A stretch of 5,848 bases of DNA from Desulfobacula sp. Lineage in GTDB: Bacteria; Desulfobacterota; Desulfobacteria; Desulfobacterales; Desulfobacteraceae. The DNA is taken from positions 1 to 5,848 of the forward strand of contig JAABTB010000159.1 in assembly GCA_011390085.1 (NCBI GenBank), in the 5' to 3' direction. Position 1 is the first letter of the stretch. Each line of letters opens with the position of its first letter. The position numbers and the translations under genes were made by a program. Positions 1 to 5,848 of this stretch are shown piece by piece. The notes beneath the pieces were generated by a model that was not told the origin of the DNA, searched no databases, and worked only from the letters and a program-made list of their open reading frames with translations.

Positions 1-1776
1 ATGGACAGCTTCGGTATCATTGCCCAATGTTAAAATTCTTGAATTCAATTCTTTCTGCTCCAGTTGGGACCGGTCCTGGACATGGGCAAGCTCGGTAATC
101 TGTTTCTGAAGCGTCAGATGATCCTCTTTGAGCTTGTCTTTCTTTTCCCCGTGGAATTCCGTCATTTCTTTAAGATGTTCGATTTTTGCCTTATTTTTTT
201 CAAGCTCCTTCACGGTAAAAACATCCTGGCCGACCCTGATCACGCTGGGTCCTGCCATTTCCGTTCCGATATGCTTGACCTTTATTCCCATCTTGGCGGA
301 AATCCTTGAAGAGATCAGTTTCCCGTCGATGACGCAGCCTCCGGAGCATTCAATATCGGAATCCACAATTTCCTTTCCCACCACCACATCTCCCATACAG
401 ATGATTTCCGATTTATGGATAAATTTTGCATGGACATTGCCCTTGGCGTAAATTTTGCCCTCATTGATGCCTCCGGTAATTTTAACGTTTCCCTCGGCTG
501 TGATAATGCCGCCATCCAATTCAATAGCCTGGATATTATTTCCTTCTACCTTGAAGCCTGATTTGATCCTGCCCTTTACATTCACATTCCCATCATACTG
601 AACATGACCGGTTTCATAATCCACATCCCCTTCTGTGGTATATTCCTGATGGACAAAAACATGGCCGGACAAAGCATATTTGGGGAATCCGCCAACATCG
701 GCAAGAAGCTTATGCCCATCTTCGGAAAGTTTGGCCCCCTTTCCACATTTCAAATCAATGTCTTTTCCCGGGATTATTTCAATTTCATGGCCATAGATAT
801 CATGACCCTTTCTTGCTTCGATCAGGGGAATTTTTTCCGCAAGCACGGTTCCGGCCTCAACAAAAGGAATTTCGCCCCTTTCCTTGAAATCGATGCCCCC
901 ATCTTCAGTCAAGTCGCCTACCTTGAGATAGTCTATATTAAAGAAAAACTCGATCCTCGCATCTTTCCCCTGAATCGGGGGAATACCCTTTGCCACCCTG
1001 AAAGATTTGGTTTTAAATCCGCTGGACCGAATAAATCCCTCTATCATCTTATCCTCGGCAAGACCGGCCACAATGCCTTTTTCAAACAAAGCCGTTTTTA
1101 CCCTGTCAAGGGTGACGGTATCGTCAAAATAATCTGTTTTTGAAAGAAAGGCTGCCATGAAATCTTTGGAAATTTCAAGCTTGATCCCGCCGTCAATGGT
1201 TTCAGCCTCCCGCAAATTTCCGGCATCCTGTCCGTTCTCATCCGTTTCGGTTTTTGATTTTTCCGGAAGGCCTTCGACGGGAACCGGTTTCAAAGCGTCG
1301 GAGGGAGACGAGGGACCGGTTGGATTTCCCTCGGATGATTTTTTGACTTCTTCTGTCACCCTATCCTGTAATTTCAAGATATAATTCTTTTGCTTTTCCG
1401 TCATTATCCCTGCTTCAACCAGCATATCGCCGATGAGACGAACTTTTTGCTTATTTTTAATATCATTTTCCTGTTCTTCCAAAACCAGTTTCAACACACT
1501 CTGATTTATAAATCCCTTTCGAATGGCGATGGCTCCGAATTTGAATTCTTTTTGTCGCAGATCGATGGTTCTGGCAGCCCTCAGAAGCCGTTCCATATTC
1601 TGAGCAGATATGATTTCCTTTGATAAAAAATACTCTTTAAAGGCAAGTTCAAGATTTTCGGCTCTTGAACAATACGTCAGCGCTTTTTGAAGATCCTCTT
1701 TGGTGATTAAAAGGTTTTTGACGGCCAAAAGCCCGATCATGGGAATTTTAATTTTATTTTCTGCTGGTTCTGCCAT
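1..1776 (-). CDS. FapA/DUF342-family protein with N-terminal MshEN-like repeats (3' end outside window)
   Basis: The minus-strand frame is open from ATG 1776-1774 to position 1 (592 residues, no stop), so the C-terminus is outside the window. GAGGAG three bases upstream of the ATG supports this start over an in-frame Met at residue 13. Layout: four degenerate helical repeats at about 13-137 (turn residues near 24, 56, 90 and 125); a Pro/Ser/acidic linker at about 143-192; the FapA core at about 193-512, with VAKGIPPIQGKD at 261-272 and a Gly-rich beta-helix from about 375 (GDVDYETGHV, GGINEGKIYAKGNV); then a Lys/Glu/Leu-rich probable coiled coil from about 517 to the edge. No signal peptide or membrane segment is seen, so it is probably cytoplasmic. 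FapA of Vibrio is tied to polar flagellar assembly; the function here is not established. It lies 18 bp after ispH-ubiA, probably as the last gene seen of the parAB operon. Family assignment is strong, role uncertain. Confidence 0.9.
   Translation of the reverse strand, partial: MAEPAENKIKIPMIGLLAVKNLLITKEDLQKALTYCSRAENLELAFKEYFLSKEIISAQNMERLLRAARTIDLRQKEFKFGAIAIRKGFINQSVLKLVLEEQENDIKNKQKVRLIGDMLVEAGIMTEKQKNYILKLQDRVTEEVKKSSEGNPTGPSSPSDALKPVPVEGLPEKSKTETDENGQDAGNLREAETIDGGIKLEISKDFMAAFLSKTDYFDDTVTLDRVKTALFEKGIVAGLAEDKMIEGFIRSSGFKTKSFRVAKGIPPIQGKDARIEFFFNIDYLKVGDLTEDGGIDFKERGEIPFVEAGTVLAEKIPLIEARKGHDIYGHEIEIIPGKDIDLKCGKGAKLSEDGHKLLADVGGFPKYALSGHVFVHQEYTTEGDVDYETGHVQYDGNVNVKGRIKSGFKVEGNNIQAIELDGGIITAEGNVKITGGINEGKIYAKGNVHAKFIHKSEIICMGDVVVGKEIVDSDIECSGGCVIDGKLISSRISAKMGIKVKHIGTEMAGPSVIRVGQDVFTVKELEKNKAKIEHLKEMTEFHGEKKDKLKEDHLTLQKQITELAHVQDRSQLEQKELNSRILTLGNDTEAVH
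1366..1542 (-). other. Protein-level tandem repeat resembling MshEN c-di-GMP-binding motifs in the FapA-like protein
   Basis: Residues 79-102 (KFGAIAIRKGFI start, LEEQ end) and 114-137 (LIGDMLVEAGIM start, LKLQ end) are both 24 residues long and share G at position 3, hydrophobics at 5-7, G at 10, hydrophobics at 11-12 and a terminal Q. Two weaker copies precede them, around residues 16-38 and 46-68. The MshEN domain is known to bind c-di-GMP through two 24-residue motifs beginning RLG. Here the leading Arg is Lys79 in one copy and is displaced by one residue (Arg113, then Leu114) in the other, so binding is uncertain. The pattern may instead be a generic helical repeat of the GspE N-terminal type. 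Confidence 0.5.
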
Positions 1777-1779
1777 AAT

Positions 1780-1785
1780 CTCCTC
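1780..1785 (-). promoter_or_regulatory. Ribosome binding site of the fapA-like gene
   Basis: The minus strand reads GAGGAG-ATT-ATG. This is the strongest Shine-Dalgarno of the putative operon. It sits in the 18 bp gap after the ispH-ubiA stop and fixes the start at 1776. Confidence 0.75.
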
Positions 1786-1794
1786 ACATTAGAT

Positions 1795-3510
1795 TTAAAT
1801 TACAGCACCTAATAATCCTGTTGCAATCAAAAGGAATTCAACCATAAATTCCCGATGCTCACCGGATACAAGACGATCCTTTTCAAAAAATCTGATCAAT
1901 AAAAACATACTAAAGGGTATGAAAGCAAGTACGAAAGCATTGTTTGCCAATAAATCGGATAAATTTGCTGCAAGAATAAGTCCGATCTCAAAAATCAGGG
2001 TGTATTTTATGATATTAAAGCTTTGTTTTTCTCCTATGAGAATCGGAAGCGTTTCTTTGCCTGTAATCCTGTCCCCTTGAATGGCCAGGATATCAAAAAA
2101 GGCGGTCCGGCCAAACACAAGACCGGTTGCAAACAAAAAAACCACCCCCACCGACATAAAATTTCCAGGATTGGCCACTGCCGGCAGAAGACAGGTGACG
2201 GTTCCCCAGGCAATGACGATCAGTATGGTTTTTGACCCCGGAATATCTTTTATACTGGCTACCCGCCCTTTTCTTATCGGCAGGGGAATGATTTTCAAAT
2301 TATAGGACAGGCCGAGAAGGCTCATGACCAGCAATATAAGGAAGGATAACGCACCACTCAAAAAGCTCAGGTAAAGGCCTGCCCCACCGGATAAAACAGC
2401 AAGAATCCAGAGATAGGTACGGTTTTCCTTGTAAAAAAGAGCCCTTTTGGGATGGTTGTACCGGTCGGACCGGATCGCAAAAAGATTGTTGAGGATCTGC
2501 ATGGAAAGCACATACAGCATGGCAACCCATGCATGGTGGAAATTTTGACCATTTCCCTGGAGTTTTGAACAGGCATAGGTCAGGGAACCGGCCCCGGCAG
2601 AAGCAAGGATATTGGTTTTTAAAAGAAAATCACGAAGAAAATACAACCCTGCCTTTACTGCATGTCGTTTCTGAAGATGGTTTTCTATTTTCCGGTAGGT
2701 ATCCGTAATAATCCAGTTCGGCGTGGAGGCCCCGGCTGTGAGCGCAATGGTTTTTGCGTGGGCCAGACTCTCATAATCGATTTCAGACGCATCCTCGATA
2801 TGGACCGTGGGCTTTCTTCCTGCTCCGGCGGCGATCTCGGCAAGGCGCCGCGTATTTCCGCTTTCTTTTCCGCCCACCACAATGACGGCATCGTTTTCTT
2901 CTGCAAGCATCCGGATTTCAGTCTGGCGTTTTTCCGTGGAACCGCAAATGGTATCAAATATCCTGTAATGGGGGGCATGGGCCCGGCACCAGGACTTTAT
3001 CCCGTCATAAAAAGAAAGATTCTGGGTGGTTTGAGCCACCACAATCGCAGTCTCAAATCTCGGCAAGGCAAAAAGCGCTTCCATGGAATCGACGGCATGG
3101 CCCTTTCCCCTTGCATAACCGAGAAGTCCGATGACTTCAGGGTGGTCTTTATCGCCCGCAATAATGACGGCGTGCCCTTTTTTGGCATATCTATTGATGA
3201 TGACCTGGACCCTGAGCACCCTCGGGCAGGTGGCATTGATCACCGTGAACCCGGCATTCTTCAGGGCAGCCTGATCCTCCGGCGGAACACCGTGGGCCCG
3301 GATCAGGACGATTCCGGACCCCTTTTCCGGAATTTTATCAATCCTGAAGATTTTTTTTTCCTCCAGCATCTGCATGACCTGGGGATTATGAATAAGCGGT
3401 CCATAGGTGAAAATCGGCTCCTGATACCGGGTGGATGCATCCAGGACCATATCCACAGCCCGCCGGACGCCCATACAGAATCCGGCTGTTTTTGCAATGA
3501 CGATCTTCAT
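1795..3510 (-). CDS. ispH: Fusion of 4-hydroxy-3-methylbut-2-enyl diphosphate reductase (IspH) with a UbiA-family prenyltransferase domain
   Basis: Residues 1-284 are a full-length IspH (LytB), the [4Fe-4S] enzyme that reduces HMBPP to IPP and DMAPP in the last MEP-pathway step. The cluster cysteines C12, C95 and C189 are present, as are the substrate-site residues H41, H73, H123, E125, QTT 160-162, S217, N219 and S262. Residues from about 286 to 571 form a hydrophobic UbiA-superfamily domain with about eight or nine membrane segments, the signature SDRYNHPKR at 348-356 and DILAIQGDRITGKETLP at 473-489. There is no stop or plausible restart between the halves, so this is a true fusion; stand-alone IspH is usually about 280-310 residues. 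The UbiA motifs are unusual: alanine (345 and 476) replaces the first Asp in each Asp-rich motif. The ATG overlaps the parB stop (TGATG) and has only a weak Shine-Dalgarno, suggesting translational coupling. IspH assignment is strong. The UbiA substrate, perhaps a quinone precursor, is unknown. Confidence 0.93.
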   Translation of the reverse strand: MKIVIAKTAGFCMGVRRAVDMVLDASTRYQEPIFTYGPLIHNPQVMQMLEEKKIFRIDKIPEKGSGIVLIRAHGVPPEDQAALKNAGFTVINATCPRVLRVQVIINRYAKKGHAVIIAGDKDHPEVIGLLGYARGKGHAVDSMEALFALPRFETAIVVAQTTQNLSFYDGIKSWCRAHAPHYRIFDTICGSTEKRQTEIRMLAEENDAVIVVGGKESGNTRRLAEIAAGAGRKPTVHIEDASEIDYESLAHAKTIALTAGASTPNWIITDTYRKIENHLQKRHAVKAGLYFLRDFLLKTNILASAGAGSLTYACSKLQGNGQNFHHAWVAMLYVLSMQILNNLFAIRSDRYNHPKRALFYKENRTYLWILAVLSGGAGLYLSFLSGALSFLILLVMSLLGLSYNLKIIPLPIRKGRVASIKDIPGSKTILIVIAWGTVTCLLPAVANPGNFMSVGVVFLFATGLVFGRTAFFDILAIQGDRITGKETLPILIGEKQSFNIIKYTLIFEIGLILAANLSDLLANNAFVLAFIPFSMFLLIRFFEKDRLVSGEHREFMVEFLLIATGLLGAVI

Positions 3511-4373
3511 CAGACTCTGCTTAAAAGGTCAATGATCTGCCGGAATTCCGCCTTTGATTTAAAATTGATTTCAACTCTGCCTTTTTCCCCTCTTTTCTGG
3601 ATACTGACCTTAGATTTGATCCGTTCGGAAAGCAGCCGGGAAGTCTGGTCCAGGAATTGTTTTTCATCAGGGGAGAGCTTGGGCGCAAATTTTTCCGGTT
3701 CTTTTTTGGCGGTGTTGACCAGTTTTTCCGTCTCTCTCACAGACAGTTCTTTTGCTATAACCATATCCAAAAGGCGGATCTGGTTTTCTTCGGAACCGGC
3801 ACTTAAAAGCGCCCTTGCATGGCCCATGGAAATCTTTTCAGCAATGAGGCTCTCCTTGATCACTTCTGGAAGACTTCGAAGCCTCAATAGATTGGCAATG
3901 GTGGACCTGTTTTTACCGATTTTTTCGGCCACCTTTTCCTGAGTGTAGTGAAATTCTTCTATCAGCCTGTGATAGGCCTCAGCCTCTTCAAGAACGTTTA
4001 AATTTTCCCGTTGAATATTTTCGATAATCGAAACTTCTAAGACCTGCTCATCGGTCAGGCTTTTAACAAATACCGGCACATGGGTCAAATCGGCTTCCTT
4101 GGCAGCCCTAAGCCTTCGTTCCCCGGCAATGAGTTCATAGACGCCATTGATACGCCTGACCAACAAGGGTTGTAAAATTCCCTGCTGTGCGACGGATTCC
4201 CTCAGGCGGTCCAGTTCTTCCTGGTTGAATACGGTTCTGGGCTGATACCGGTTGGGTGTAATCTCCTCAACAGGACACATTAAAAAATCTGACCCGATTT
4301 CCGGTTTTTCAAAATCAGGGATCAGGGCCGAGATCCCCCGGCCAAGACCGGTATGCTTCTTTTTTTTTATCAT
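3510..4373 (-). CDS. parB: Chromosome-partitioning protein ParB (Spo0J family)
   Basis: This 287-residue CTP-dependent DNA clamp loads at parS sites and stimulates ParA for origin segregation. The N-terminal GLGRGISALI at 9-18 is the conserved ParA-interacting tail. The ParB/Srx-type nucleotide domain spans about 30-125, with GERRLRA at 84-90 and ENIQREN at 118-124 (the CTP-binding and arginine-rich region). A helix-turn-helix follows at about 144-166 (TQEKVAEKIGKNRSTIANLL), then a central DNA-binding domain to about 215, a charged Lys/Glu linker and a short C-terminal dimerisation segment at about 265-287. Length and order are typical of chromosomal ParB. The ATG overlaps the parA TGA in an ATGA junction and no good Shine-Dalgarno precedes it, so coupling to parA translation is likely. 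The codons just after the start contain a run of nine A. No parS was seen in the window. Confidence 0.95.
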   Translation of the reverse strand: MIKKKKHTGLGRGISALIPDFEKPEIGSDFLMCPVEEITPNRYQPRTVFNQEELDRLRESVAQQGILQPLLVRRINGVYELIAGERRLRAAKEADLTHVPVFVKSLTDEQVLEVSIIENIQRENLNVLEEAEAYHRLIEEFHYTQEKVAEKIGKNRSTIANLLRLRSLPEVIKESLIAEKISMGHARALLSAGSEENQIRLLDMVIAKELSVRETEKLVNTAKKEPEKFAPKLSPDEKQFLDQTSRLLSERIKSKVSIQKRGEKGRVEINFKSKAEFRQIIDLLSRV

Positions 4374-5128
4374 CGTTTCAGAAATTCCCTGGTAAAGGCC
4401 ATATAGCTTTTAGAGCCTGGTGACTGTTTATCATATAAAATGACGGGCAATCCATAACTGGGGGCTTCGCCCAGTTTTACATTTCGGGGTATCTTTGTTT
4501 TGAAAACCATGTCTTTGAAATATTTTCTCGCATCTTCAACCACATGCCGGGCAAGATTGGTCCGGCCATCATACATGGTGAGAAGTATCCCCTTGATTTT
4601 CAATCCGGGATTAAACGAAGACTTGACCCGCTTAATGGTATCCAGAAGCTGGCCCAAGCCCTCAAGGGCATAGAATTCACTCTGAAGGGGGATCAAGACG
4701 GCGTCGGATGCCGTAAATGCGTTCAGGGTCAAGAGTCCAAGAGCCGGCGGACAGTCAATGATCACATAGTCAAACCGTTCTTTTATCCCGTCCAGAAGCT
4801 GCTTCAATTTCTTTTCCCGGCCTTTGGCCGATACCATTTCGATTTCAAACCCGATGAGATCCATATTGGCCGGAATGATCATGAGTTTCGGCAATAGCGT
4901 GGCGTAAAGAATATCATCGACCTCTGCCTCTTGGATGAGGCCCTGGTAAAGGGAATATTTTAAGGATGGTTTGTCTATTCCCATACCCGTGGTGGCATTG
5001 GCCTGGGAATCACAATCCACCAGAAGAACCTTTTTCCCCATGGAGGCAAGTGCTGCGGAAAGATTAACGGAAGTCGTTGTTTTGCCGACCCCGCCTTTCT
5101 GGTTTGCTATACTGATAATCTGGGTCAT
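4370..5128 (-). CDS. parA: Chromosome-partitioning ATPase ParA (Soj family)
   Basis: This 252-residue deviant-Walker ATPase dimerises on ATP, binds nucleoid DNA non-specifically and moves ParB-parS complexes. The deviant Walker A motif KGGVGKTT is at 11-18, with both the signature lysine (K11) and K16. Walker A' is DCDSQAN at 38-44 and Walker B is VIIDCPP at 122-128. The C-terminal RNVKLGEAPSYG stretch is typical of chromosomal Soj proteins and includes basic residues used for DNA binding. There is no N-terminal HTH extension, which separates it from plasmid P1-type ParA. The start at 5128 leaves the standard short lead into the Walker A motif, and a moderate GGAAG lies at 5136-5140. It is the first gene of the minus-strand parA-parB-ispH/ubiA-fapA cluster and lies behind a terminator, so it should have its own promoter in the roughly 85 bp leader. 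Confidence 0.96.
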   Translation of the reverse strand: MTQIISIANQKGGVGKTTTSVNLSAALASMGKKVLLVDCDSQANATTGMGIDKPSLKYSLYQGLIQEAEVDDILYATLLPKLMIIPANMDLIGFEIEMVSAKGREKKLKQLLDGIKERFDYVIIDCPPALGLLTLNAFTASDAVLIPLQSEFYALEGLGQLLDTIKRVKSSFNPGLKIKGILLTMYDGRTNLARHVVEDARKYFKDMVFKTKIPRNVKLGEAPSYGLPVILYDKQSPGSKSYMAFTREFLKR

Positions 5129-5212
5129 AATTCAGCTTCCATATCACACTTGTCCGGCATAGGCAACCCGTTAAAAATGAGCTGTTTTATTTTTCGTCCG
5201 CACCCCAAAAAC
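5129..5212 (-). promoter_or_regulatory. Leader presumed to hold the parA operon promoter
   Basis: Because the upstream gene ends in a strong terminator, transcription of parA should begin here. No convincing sigma-70 pair is visible. The best candidates are TTGCCT, 17 bp before TATGGA (four and three matches to consensus), which would start almost at the ribosome binding site, and an A-rich stretch containing TAAAAC. The exact promoter is therefore not called. Confidence 0.3.
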
Positions 5213-5213
5213 C

Positions 5214-5257
5214 AAAAAAAAACCCGGCATGACCATAAAAGGCCATGCCGGGTTTTT
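5214..5257 (-). terminator. Rho-independent terminator downstream of the CCG-domain gene
   Basis: The inverted repeat 5218-5234 / 5241-5257 has a 17-base stem with one mismatch (5232 against 5243) around a 6-base loop at 5235-5240. Its core is CCCGGCATG pairing with CATGCCGGG. On the minus strand the stem runs into nine U (5222-5214), placed about 20 bp after the stop at 5278. The plus-strand tail is only five T, so it mainly terminates minus-strand transcripts, separating the electron-transfer gene from the parA operon. Confidence 0.9.
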
Positions 5258-5277
5258 CTACAAATCAGAGGGACAAA

Positions 5278-5848
5278 CTATTCTTCTGATTCCGGATGGA
5301 AGACATCCACATCTTTTAAGTCATCACCCAGATAGGCTCTCTCTTTGGGTCCCAGGATGCCCAATGAGAGGCACAGAAGGGTCCACAAATGAACGGTTTG
5401 CCAGGCATGATCATTGACTTCAGCCATATCATGCACCTGGGCATGACAGTTATGGCAAGGGGTGATACAGTAAGCCGCTTTTGTGGTAAGAATCTGGTTG
5501 GCCTTGGTCTGACCATAGGCCCGCCTTTGCTCCTGGAATCCGGATTGCAGGTACCCGCCGCCACCGCCGCAGCAGAAATTGTTGGATTTATTGGGCGTCA
5601 TATCCACAAAATTTTCTTCACCCACCACAGCCCTGACCACATATCGAAGGTCTTCGGCCACCGGATCCCCAAAGGATTTTCTCACTAGCTGGCAGGGATC
5701 TTGAACCGTGAACTTGATTTTCAGATCCTTGTTCCAGTCTGATGAGGGTTTGAGTTTCCCCTCCCTGATCCATTCCGCATAAAGCTGGATAATGCTCTTG
5801 ATTTCAAAATTGTAAGGGATCTTGAATTTTTGCAGTCCGGCCCGGACT
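5278..5848 (-). CDS. Hdr-like CCG-domain (Fe-S) protein, HmcF/TmcB-type electron-transfer subunit (N-terminus outside window)
   Basis: Only the C-terminal 189 residues are visible; the frame is open to the right edge and stops at TAG 5280-5278. The segment holds one complete cysteine-rich CCG domain as in HdrB/HdrD/GlpC: DPCQL, 39 residues, then CCGGGGGYL, then ITPCHNC, giving C-X39-CC-X37-CXXC. In heterodisulfide reductase such cysteines hold a special [4Fe-4S] cluster that catalyses thiol/disulfide chemistry. The surrounding sequence (YLQSGF, AYGQTKA, TPCHNCHAQ, QTVHLWTLL) most resembles, from memory, the Hdr-like subunits of Hmc and Tmc membrane complexes of sulfate reducers, which pass electrons from periplasmic multihaem cytochrome c to the cytoplasm or quinone pool. 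DsrK is a less likely relative. The GTG at 5685 is not the start because the DPC cysteine lies upstream of it in the same frame. A strong terminator follows. Family is confident; the exact complex is inferred. Confidence 0.86.
   Translation of the reverse strand, partial: VRAGLQKFKIPYNFEIKSIIQLYAEWIREGKLKPSSDWNKDLKIKFTVQDPCQLVRKSFGDPVAEDLRYVVRAVVGEENFVDMTPNKSNNFCCGGGGGYLQSGFQEQRRAYGQTKANQILTTKAAYCITPCHNCHAQVHDMAEVNDHAWQTVHLWTLLCLSLGILGPKERAYLGDDLKDVDVFHPESEE

Noticed and set aside
604..1143. Plus-strand open frame of 179 codons
   Set aside because: It is antisense to the FapA core, which matches its family throughout. The plus-strand translation is not recognisable.
2640..2680. IspH and UbiA as two genes merged by a missed stop or frameshift
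   Set aside because: The frame is continuous, with no nearby start codon with a ribosome binding site and no disruption of either domain at the junction.
2662..3942. Long plus-strand open frame (426 codons)
   Set aside because: It lies antisense to ispH and parB, which have clear family motifs, and its translation shows no recognisable domain. It is a shadow of biased codon use.
5126..5160. Sigma-70 promoter TTGCCT-17-TATGGA upstream of parA
   Set aside because: The -10 matches in only three positions and would place the start almost on the ribosome binding site, so it is not called as a defined promoter.
5218..5257. Terminator acting on the plus strand
   Set aside because: The plus-strand tail has only five T and no plus-strand gene precedes it, so a real bidirectional role is not supported.
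5278..5685. Separate small gene starting at GTG 5685
   Set aside because: The frame is open upstream to the window edge and encodes the DPC cysteine of the CCG domain directly before this GTG, so it is an internal codon of a longer gene.
1..5848. parS site (TGTTTCACGTGAAACA-like palindrome) near parAB
   Set aside because: Reading by eye on both strands showed no match or close variant. The site may lie outside the window.

Overview
The window reads as a chromosomal segment from an anaerobic Desulfobacterota bacterium, most likely a sulfate reducer of the Desulfobacteraceae type. This placement is an inference. It rests on an Hdr-like CCG-domain iron-sulfur protein resembling HmcF/TmcB electron-transfer subunits at the right edge, on the non-mevalonate isoprenoid enzyme IspH, and on the general look of the proteins. 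Base composition is moderate and even throughout, and there is no sign of mobile DNA, CRISPR or RNA genes.

All five genes lie on the minus strand, so they are read from right to left. From the right edge: (1) the last 189 residues of the HmcF/TmcB-like CCG protein, followed by a strong rho-independent terminator at 5214-5257; (2) a leader of about 85 bp; (3) parA (soj); (4) parB (spo0J), overlapping parA by ATGA; (5) a 571-residue fusion of IspH (HMBPP reductase) with a complete UbiA-type membrane prenyltransferase domain, overlapping parB by TGATG; (6) after an 18 bp gap, a FapA/DUF342-family protein whose 3' end lies beyond position 1. The FapA frame stays open from 1776 to the window edge, 592 residues without a stop. 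Genes 3-6 have the layout of one tightly coupled operon.

The operon joins chromosome segregation (ParA/ParB), isoprenoid or quinone-type lipid chemistry (IspH-UbiA) and a FapA-family protein of the kind linked elsewhere to polar flagellum assembly. Three points deserve attention. The first is the IspH-UbiA fusion. The second is that the UbiA half has alanine where the first aspartate of each of its two Asp-rich motifs is expected. The third is that the FapA-like protein has an N-terminal array of repeats, the last two of which resemble the 24-residue motifs of MshEN c-di-GMP-binding domains. The rest (ParA, ParB, terminator) is canonical. No parS site was seen in the window.
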